Source: Kwoniella bestiolae CBS 10118 (lineage: Eukaryota > Basidiomycota > Tremellomycetes > Tremellales > Cryptococcaceae). Taken from it: a stretch of DNA of 64,000 nucleotides. Location: the NCBI RefSeq assembly GCF_000512585.2, contig NC_089241.1, positions 5,474,001-5,538,000 on the forward strand, given 5' to 3'. Positions 56,803-64,000 of this stretch are shown piece after piece (within the stretch, counting starts at the first letter, position 1; every line of letters starts with the position of its first letter). Made by a program: the position numbers and the translations under genes. The notes under the pieces are model-generated. The model ran no database searches and was not told where the DNA came from. It was given only the letters and a program-made list of their open reading frames with translations.

Positions 56803-59800
56803 TCAAACTATAACCCAATGGCTTTTCTTCCCAACTTCAACCTCCCAAACGGTCTTACCGTCCTTCTGCACCTCCTTCGCCCCATTGACCTTCCGTTCAT
56901 CTCCAGCAGGCAAGATAACGTATACCCTATCCCCCCAAAGAGTCTTGAACTCATTCTGTTCAAACGTGACCTTAACATCCACCGACTCCTTATCACCCCT
57001 ATACGTAACTTTGACAACTGTCTTCTTGGGTTTCGCAGAAATCCCATCATCCTCGGTCCACTTCCCTTCATATTCCCTCTTAGAGTTAGTCGAAGGGAAA
57101 ATCTTGATTCCTCTCCAATCGTCCAATCCTACTACCCCACCCTCACTTTCAAGCAGGGTATCAACCCCATCAATGGTCGTTCTTCCTGGACCCTTCAGTT
57201 CAGTCACTGTCGCATACTCCTTCCCTACTGGAATGACACTTCCTTCTCGTGCGAATAACCCAAAGTGTTCGAGGGGAGTGGCGATGATTGCCTTCGTACC
57301 GGCGAGATACTGTCGGAAGGGCGCATGAAGATCGAAATACACTGAATTGTCCTCAGGGGACGATTTGGGGAAGTAGACTTCTCGAGTTAATTGGCCTTCG
57401 AACAGTGCTGGACAGACAAGGATGTTTCCTATACCCAGCCATGCGTCGAAACCTTCTAGGATCTCTTGAGTGTACAAGTTGGGATCTGATGCGAAGGGAC
57501 CGTAGCCTAGCCAGGCTGTTGCGGGGAGGGCTTCCTCGTGGGAGAGCCACATCAGGTTGTTACTGCGTTTCCTATCAGCGATTTTCTGTTATAAGAAGAG
57601 AAGTGGTAACCTACAAAAATGGGATGTGCTCGTATCTCCATTTTATGGCATTTCGAATGATAGGTAACATCTCGGGATACTAACAAACCAGATCAGCATC
57701 ATCATCGAGAGATGGGGCAGAGCCAACTCACCATCCAAGGCGTATTAGTCGCAGCTGCACCACTCGGGTCGTTCTTATTCGGCTTGAAACTATGTATACA
57801 GAACCTAGAATGGGTCACACCAAGCTGGACCCATCTAACGAACATCTCAGGAGTGGGCAAGGGACCAGCGAATCCTCCAATATCCGACCCGTAGGATTGC
57901 ATCAACGACATCCCAGCATTGATCTGGATAGCCTGTGATCCTCTCAGACAATGCCATGAAGTGAGATTATCGCCCGACCAGGTCGAATTGGCATATTTGA
58001 ATGTCCCCACGTTACCTGATCGAGTTAATACGTAGGTCCTTCTTTCCGGATTGGCCTTTTCGAGTTCGGTGTGGGAGACGTAGTTCATTAGTTCGGTGTT
58101 GATCATTCGACCTAGGAGCCCGACACTGCCTTTGCCCTCGATAGGCGAGGAGATGTCATGTGGGAATGAGGAGGCGGAGATGAAATCGTCGTCGTGTAGG
58201 TAGAACTCGTTATTATCGCTGAAAAAAAAAAACAAGAAAGCAAGTCAGCTTTTGCTAAAAACAAGCGAAGGGGAATTGAGATGGAATGGACGGAGTACAC
58301 TCACTCCCACATTCCATCACACCCCGCTTCGATCAGACTCCTCACTCCCTCGGCCCACCACTTCCGTCCCTCCTCACTGGTCATATCTACCCAACTTCCC
58401 TTCTCGTTATCTCCGACACCGGCTGACCAGATTCGAGTCACGACAGGTTCGTCAATCGCTGGATCTCTGAAAAGGGCATCTCCGGAATGGAGGCGTTTGT
58501 AGTGTGGGTGAGTCTGGAGGGCGTCTATGTCGTGTCGAAATGTCAGCATTGCTCCAATCCTCTACTCGGAGTGGAACAATAGCGGAGATGAAAGGGATAA
58601 CTCACATGGCTTGATATTGGGCACAACTTTTATACCGTTCTTGTGGAAATGAGCTACCATCGCTTTGAAATCGGGATATCGTTTCTTGTTCATAGTGAAG
58701 ACATATCGATTACCTGTTTTTTCATCTGCTGTGTATCCTGATGAAAGCTATAACATATTCCATCAGCTCAATCCGCTAAGCCAGAGAAGCGCATACTCAC
58801 GTGCATGGCTGAACATGGTATATCATGCTTCTTACATAGATCAGGCCATGTGGAAAGCAATTCCTGAGCGATGGGATGATCACTTTCACCAAGACCCATT
58901 CCAGATGCTACGTCATAATTCATCTTAGCAATCTCCCTTCCCATCAGATCAGAACAAGAGAGATAAGAAATGTGAAGCTGACACTTACCCAGATATCCTA
59001 ACCAATCTCTTCCTACCAACCTCGGCTTCCCCACCAACTCCGCAAAAGTCCTCACAACCTGTTGTACCCCCTTTCCAACCAACACATATTCCTCCAATCC
59101 CCCATAATCCTGAGTGTACGTCTTAAATTGTCCCCACGGATCATCATGCAGACTCTGTATATCCCACAACCCCCCACTGTTCGTAGGATGGTATATAGCG
59201 TATGTCGATTGCACCTCCTTACCCTCCCTGGCCTTGGGAGTGGAGATGAGATAAGGGGTATGTTTGTACAGCGGATCAGTGTTGTACGCATCGTAATTCG
59301 CTGAATCCGAGCCGTGCATTGTGAAACTTCGACCCGACAGATCTATTGGTGCTGCCTTCTCACCTAATCCCAAATGAAGGTTATCCGCCTCGATCCACCA
59401 ATGTCGCATTACTCCCTTTTCTGTCAACGCGTAGGATCTATTGGGCAGATCACCCAACACTCTCTGTTTTTCTTTGCTGATATACTCGTAGGAGGCAAGG
59501 TTGATATGTTCTCTCCATGATATCTCCAATACCCTCTTTCTGTCCGACCCATCGAGTTCCGCTGCTCCAGGGGTAGAGGGGAAATCGAAGGTTGCCGTGC
59601 ATTTATCGTCATCCAGCGAAGTAAGCTTGAACTCCAGTGGTTTATCGGGTAATACGATATTATCGTGAGGTGGTCTAGGTCGATCAGGACCGGTTAGGAG
59701 AACTCGGTATACATTGGGCAAAGGGAATGATAAGGTATAGACGTAGTTCTTGTATCGCCCTTTATCGTTTGTACGAAGTTCGAAGGAGGTGAGGGACGAG

Positions 59801-59859
59801 CCCGCTTTGGGAGGGGAGGGGAGGGTGAAACCGTATAGCTCTCTTTCTACGATTGGCAT
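56803..59859 (-). CDS. glycoside hydrolase family 31 alpha-glucosidase-like enzyme, no signal peptide
   Basis: It starts MPIVERELYGFTLPSPPKAG (ATG at 59859), without a signal peptide. The N-terminal beta domain has HINLASYEYISKEKQRVLGD near 59445-59505, RHWWIEADNLHLGLGEKAAP near 59347-59410, SFTMHGSDSANYDAYNTDPL near 59272-59330 and YKHTPYLISTPKA, the GH31 substrate-entry part. The catalytic barrel follows: NYDVASGMGLGESDHP near 58875-58920, GCDGMWEDNNEFYLHDDD across the intron 58300-58220 with the nucleophile Asp in WEDNNEF, STWSGDNLTSWHCLRGSQ near 57935-57990 (likely acid/base Asp) and MQSYGSDIGGFAGPLP near 57845-57900. The C-terminal domain ends VGKKSHWVIV. It should cleave terminal alpha-glucose or a related unit inside the cell. 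The exact substrate cannot be read; the active-site variant is discussed under findings. Few introns, 57553-58640 holding the clear ones. Confidence 0.88.
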
Positions 59860-60671
59860 GGTGATGGTGTGTGCTTAAATCACTGCAGAAGAAGTGAAGG
59901 CGAGATTGGTTCTTATATATGAGCGCAATGGTCACTTGGTGTCTGTTTTGTCGACACCGGATCATGCTCCGAGTCGGATTGCGTACAAACGTTGGTGGGG
60001 GATCATCTGATCTGCTGTTATTGTTGCTGGAGATCTCCTCAAGCTACGGTCCGACAGGCACCGGTGAGATCGGCACCGGTATACTGGTCAATTTGATCCC
60101 GTTCAGTGCGGTGGGTCCGATCATCGGACTGCCAATTCAAGGTATGCATGCATGGGATTGACTACGTTGCAAGTCCAATTCCAGAGTGGTTGAAGCTCGT
60201 TCACCCCTTTAACAGTAGTGTTACCTGGTGGGAGGGGAAAGCGAGAGTTGCAGAGTCACATCTCTCCTTCATGTTATGGTCTTATAGTTTGAAAGACCAT
60301 AAATTTCCATCTTACGACAGTCGACAGTGTCACAAGCAGCACCTCGGTTTGTGCTTCTATGTATCCTGGTAGACTAGCATGGTCAGACTGTATGTAATGA
60401 ATGAGCTTCCTTGCCCATGCACCTCTGTTCCTGCTGCCGTCTTTGCTGGTGCGAGCTGCTCTGAGCAATGCTCGTTGTGTTGGTTGCCTCGCACTGACGC
60501 GTAACGCGTGATGATCGCGTGTACATTATGCCTCCACCTGAAATCATCGAAAGTTGACTGGACTTTGAGTACCCGGTACCGTCATCATGATCATGATCAC
60601 CGTTGTTTACAAAAACTAACGTCGCTTTATCTTCATGTTAGCAGCTGATGCATACAAGGCAGGACAGCAAC
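59860..60671. other. divergent promoter region of GH31 and MSH3
   Basis: 812 bp between start codons. It contains the paired ACGCGT boxes at 60497-60509 (listed separately). No other gene accepted. Confidence 0.5.
60497..60509. promoter_or_regulatory. tandem MluI cell-cycle boxes (MCB, ACGCGT) upstream of MSH3
   Basis: ACGCGT occurs at 60497-60502 and again at 60504-60509, one base apart, about 165 bp upstream of the MSH3 ATG. ACGCGT is the core site of the MBF (Mbp1/Swi6) G1/S transcription factor, which in yeasts drives replication and repair genes. Binding here is inferred. Confidence 0.6.
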
Positions 60672-63600
60672 ATGACACCCAAGGACCAGAATGGGAAGGC
60701 TCAGTAGGTCCCTCTTCACGTTGTATCTGCCAGCCCTTACTTCGTACTGATGCTCCTCGCCTAGACCCTCCCTCCACTCGTTCTTCAAGCGCAAGACCCC
60801 TCCCCTATCTTCACCAACCGAGAATGTAGAGACCAACCAGGATGATCCCATCATCGATCTCACGGGCTCGCCTCCTTCCAAGAAGCCCAAGACCTTACCC
60901 AGTCCAAGACAACCTCCCACAAAAAGCTCGTTGACCCAGCCCACATCAAGCTACTTCAACAAACCCGCTCGCAAATCCTCTGCCAGCTCGACTCCCCAGC
61001 CTATAACAACCTCTACCTCTACCTCAGCCACACTCGAATCTTACCGACTACCCAAAACCGGTATCCCTTCCCTATCTCAATCTGGCAGAGCATTTGACGT
61101 GTATAGCGTAACAACCGGAGCTGGACCAAGCACCATCACCCGCTCAGCCGAGCAACAACGTCGTCATGAATTATGGGAGGAACGTCTCTCGTCCAATGGA
61201 GGAATCATTCGACGAAGAAGATCATTAGCATTGGACGAAGCTGCTGCTGCTGAGCTGAGACGTGGTATGGGTATCGAGACACCCAATGTGGACTCCGGGA
61301 CGAATACGCCCACTATGGAGGAACCTGATGAAGTGGATTTGGAAGATGAGAGTAGAAGAAGAGCTGCCGAAGGGGTGGGAAGTAAGTTGGCGGCCAAGTA
61401 CGCTTCGAAGGTTCCCGACGGGGCCAAGTCGGCTAGAGGGAAGGGGAAGAAGAAGGAGGAAGTTGGACCGAGTGGTCAGACGTACACGCCATTGGAGAAG
61501 CAATTTATGGAGGTCAAAGAGAGGAATCGAGATGTCTTGTTACTCATGGAAGGTGAGCTCATTTCTGCTCATGAGAGGAACCAGCTGTAGCTGACATACT
61601 TTGCCAGTCGGATACAAGTACAAGTGAGTGCACATATAACATGACGAGAAGCAGGTGCTGATACGCCTGCAGATTTCACGGAGAAGATGCGAAGACTGCT
61701 GCAAAGGAGTTGGGGATTGTAGCGTGAGTTGACCATGAAGTGGTGGGTTCTTACTGACTTGTCCATGTAGCTTTCCAAGCAGGAACTTCTATGTCGCCTC
61801 TATTCCCGTGCACCGGTTGCATATCCACGTGAAGAAGTATGTGCCTTTTCCCCTCACAAATTCCGATGTTCGCTAAAGAATTCTGAAGACTCATATCTCT
61901 AGGATATAAAGTAGGAGTGATCAGTCAAACTGAGACTGCCGCTTTGAAAAAGGCAGGAGATAATAGAAATGCGCCTTTCACTCGAGAGTTGACCCATCTT
62001 TTCACCTCTGCGACGTGAGTTCAATCCTTCTTCTGGTCGTAGACAAAGCTGAACCCCCACTTTTAGATATGTCGAAGATCCCTCGCTCCCTTCTTCATCC
62101 ACATTGCTTGATGATCCTGTCATGCCTGGATCTGCTCCACCTCCTCCCAATGCCTTAGTCGCTATAGTAGAACAAGGCATGGGCGGTATGTCGTACGATG
62201 AAAGAGTCAGAATAGCGATAGTCAGTGTGGTACCTGGAACAGGAGAAGTGGTGTGGGACGAGTTTGACGGTAAGTTGCATTGTACACTGTTCTCTGAAGT
62301 TCCATGAGCTGATCAACGGTACAACGTGTAGACTCGCAAGTACGAAGCGAACTTGAAACTCGTTTAACGCACCTGCAACCTGCCGAGCTTCTTCTACCGA
62401 AAGACAAGTTGAGTAAAGCGACGGAAAAGGTGTTAAATCACTATGCGGGTGGAACAAGGTATGCCATTTGCTCCGGTGTCAGACATGATATCAATTGATG
62501 GCTGACTAAATATGCGATAGTGGATCGGGAAACACCGTCCGGACCGAGAGGATAGAACAGATCTTGTTGTATGATCAAGCTTTCGACTATCTTACGCAAT
62601 TCTACAGCGGGAAGAAACAAGCCAAAAATGAGGCTCGTTCGAAAAAGAAGGCCAATGAACAGATTGATCTGACAATGAGCGATGATGAAGAGATCCAGGA
62701 AATAAATGAGGACCCATCAAATGGCCGTTCTCAAAATGGAGACGTGCAGCATGGCGCGGATGGGAACGATCTCGCTGCTGGAGTCGATTGTAGGTCGCCA
62801 CGATGATAGCGAATATCGCTGACGATTGCTCTATAGCTTCTGAAGCTGTTCTTGCCCTTGTCGATTTCCCTAAGCAAGTGGTCGTGGCACTTAGTATTGC
62901 TGTGCAGTATATGAAGAGTAAGCTCGTTATCTATATTCAAGCATTTCAAGCACGTAAGCTGATTTTGAGCCGCAGCTTTCGGCCTGCAAGATGCTTTCAA
63001 ACATCGATCGTCTTTTGCTAAAGTGAGCATTCAGCAACTCATCCGTTCTGACTCTCAAGCTGACTTATCTATCAGTTCATCAATCGTGCCCATATGTTGC
63101 TTTCCAGCAATACTCTGGTCAATTTGTACGTATTTTGCATTTATAATACAGTCGTCTTGCTAATGGCCATGCAGGGAGATATATCGTAATCAAGATGACG
63201 GCAGTATATATGGAAGTTTGTTATGGCGTAAGTGATTTTGCATGTATGTGACCGATGCCTATCGCTGATGGCATCATTCTCAGTGCTTGATCAGTATGTA
63301 CCCGGCATCATCAGTTTGGTCCAGATGAGTTGTGGCTGATCTTTCAAAAGCTGCAAAACACGCATGGGTCGTCGATTATTGCGAGAATGGATTGGAAGAC
63401 CGTTGCTTGATATTGCGTAGGTGACATGACTCTTTTGTTCGGCATGACACTGATACTGGGTGACTTCGCAGCGCCCTGAGAGCTCGAACCGACGCCATCG
63501 AGGAGATCATGGAGACCAACACCTACTACATGGAGAAGCTCAGAAGTCTGCTCGTCAATATGCCGGATCTAGTCAAAGGTCTCACAAGGATCCAGTATGG

Positions 63601-64000
63601 AAAGGTGAGCTCCTTCGAGCTGATGGGATGATTTTAAGCTTATGACAATGATAGGCTACACCCACAGAACTAGCGACAATCCTCGTCGCTCTCGTCCGAA
63701 TCGGATCAGAATTCAAAGCCACCACAGAGCCCATATTCAGGTCCACGCTTCTGAACACCATATTGCATACTCTACCGACTATACAGCAAACTGCTAAAAC
63801 CTTCTTGGAATCGGTCAACCTCAAAGCTGCAAGGGAGAATGAAGAAGCGAATTTATGGAATGATCCGGACAAGTACCCCGAAATCCAAGACGCAAAGGAC
63901 GTGAGTGCGAGAGAAGCTTACCAATTGACGCTTTGTCTGACGAGCAACTCGCAGTGTATAAGCATATGTGAGAGTGAACTCGATCAACATCTCAAGGAAT
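60672..64000 (+). CDS. MSH3: DNA mismatch repair protein Msh3 (MutS family), partial, continues past window end
   Basis: Msh2-Msh3 (MutS-beta) recognises insertion/deletion loops. Exon 1 (60672-60703) is MTPKDQNGKA plus CA; after an intron to 60764 the product continues QPSLHSFFKRKTPPLSSP, a PCNA-interacting (PIP) box QxxLxxFF, as in known Msh3/Msh6 N-termini. Then come two SUMO-interaction-like stretches (PIIDLTGS; EQIDLTMSDDEE) and the mismatch-binding domain: YTPLEKQFMEVKERNRDVLL near 61482-61545, continuing MEVGYKYKFHGEDAKTAAKE with the conserved GYKYKFxGEDA across introns near 61550-61700. PSRNFYVASIPVHRLHIHVK, GYKVGVISQTETAALKKAGD near 61903-61963 and FTRELTHLFTSATYVED follow. Connector/lever blocks: SIYGSLLWLLDQ, RMGRRLLREWIGRPLLDI near 63364-63417, ALRARTDAIEEIMETNTYYM near 63471-63530. 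Many short introns. The clamp and ATPase domains (Walker A) lie beyond the window. Confidence 0.95.

Overview
The window is nuclear DNA of a basidiomycete yeast. Genes are packed on both strands and almost all are split by many short introns (about 50-70 nt, GT...AG, with CTGAC/CTGAT-like branch sites). A CPL1-like secreted protein, a family best known from Cryptococcus, and the overall gene style point to Tremellales (Kwoniella/Cryptococcus group). That placement is inferred from gene content, not from a search.

Layout: 1-12.4 kb holds a glutaminyl cyclase (QPCT type), a peptide:N-glycanase carrying a C-terminal L-type-lectin-like domain, an aldo/keto reductase, a tiny SERP1/RAMP4 (YSY6) protein whose first coding exon is only the ATG, and a CPL1-like secreted cysteine-rich protein. 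From 12.4 to 31 kb are an IVY1-like BAR protein, a TMEM184/DUF300 membrane protein, the ribosome-biogenesis helicase SPB4, the copper chaperone SCO1, an unrecognised protein, a DUF1479 dioxygenase-like protein, a PPIL1-type cyclophilin with a 23-nt microexon, and the COPII cargo receptor ERV46. From 31 to 33 kb the sequence is gene-poor: one intron-bearing tRNA-Glu(UUC) and a possible transcription-factor remnant.

From 33 to 42.5 kb are a PIN-domain protein with repeated LLRRP motifs, mitochondrial ribosomal protein bL19m, the checkpoint protein MAD2, and POL5/MYBBP1A. From 42.5 to 45.5 kb lies an accessory-looking patch: two more tRNA-Glu(UUC) genes facing each other, a long CT microsatellite, a small secreted protein and its decayed neighbour copy. 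From 45.5 kb to the end are the Rab escort protein MRS6, SEC66, histone H4, TRS85/TRAPPC8, mitochondrial uL5m, a cytosolic GH31 alpha-glucosidase-like enzyme and the 5' part of MSH3, which runs off the window.

There is no operon logic, as expected for a fungus, but several themes recur. ER and secretory traffic is represented by SERP1, ERV46, SEC66, MRS6, TRS85 and IVY1; glycoprotein turnover by PNG1; mitochondria by SCO1, bL19m and uL5m; ribosome biogenesis by SPB4 and POL5; genome maintenance by MAD2, MSH3 and H4. Many neighbours are divergent pairs sharing a 300-800 bp promoter (SPB4/SCO1, MAD2/POL5, MRS6/SEC66, TRS85/uL5m, GH31/MSH3). Exon boundaries were read by eye, so gene spans are firmer than individual splice sites. 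I saw no CRISPR array, no intact transposon and no complete novel multi-gene system. The most unusual items are the PNGase-lectin fusion, the tRNA/secreted-protein island and the LLRRP-repeat PIN protein.
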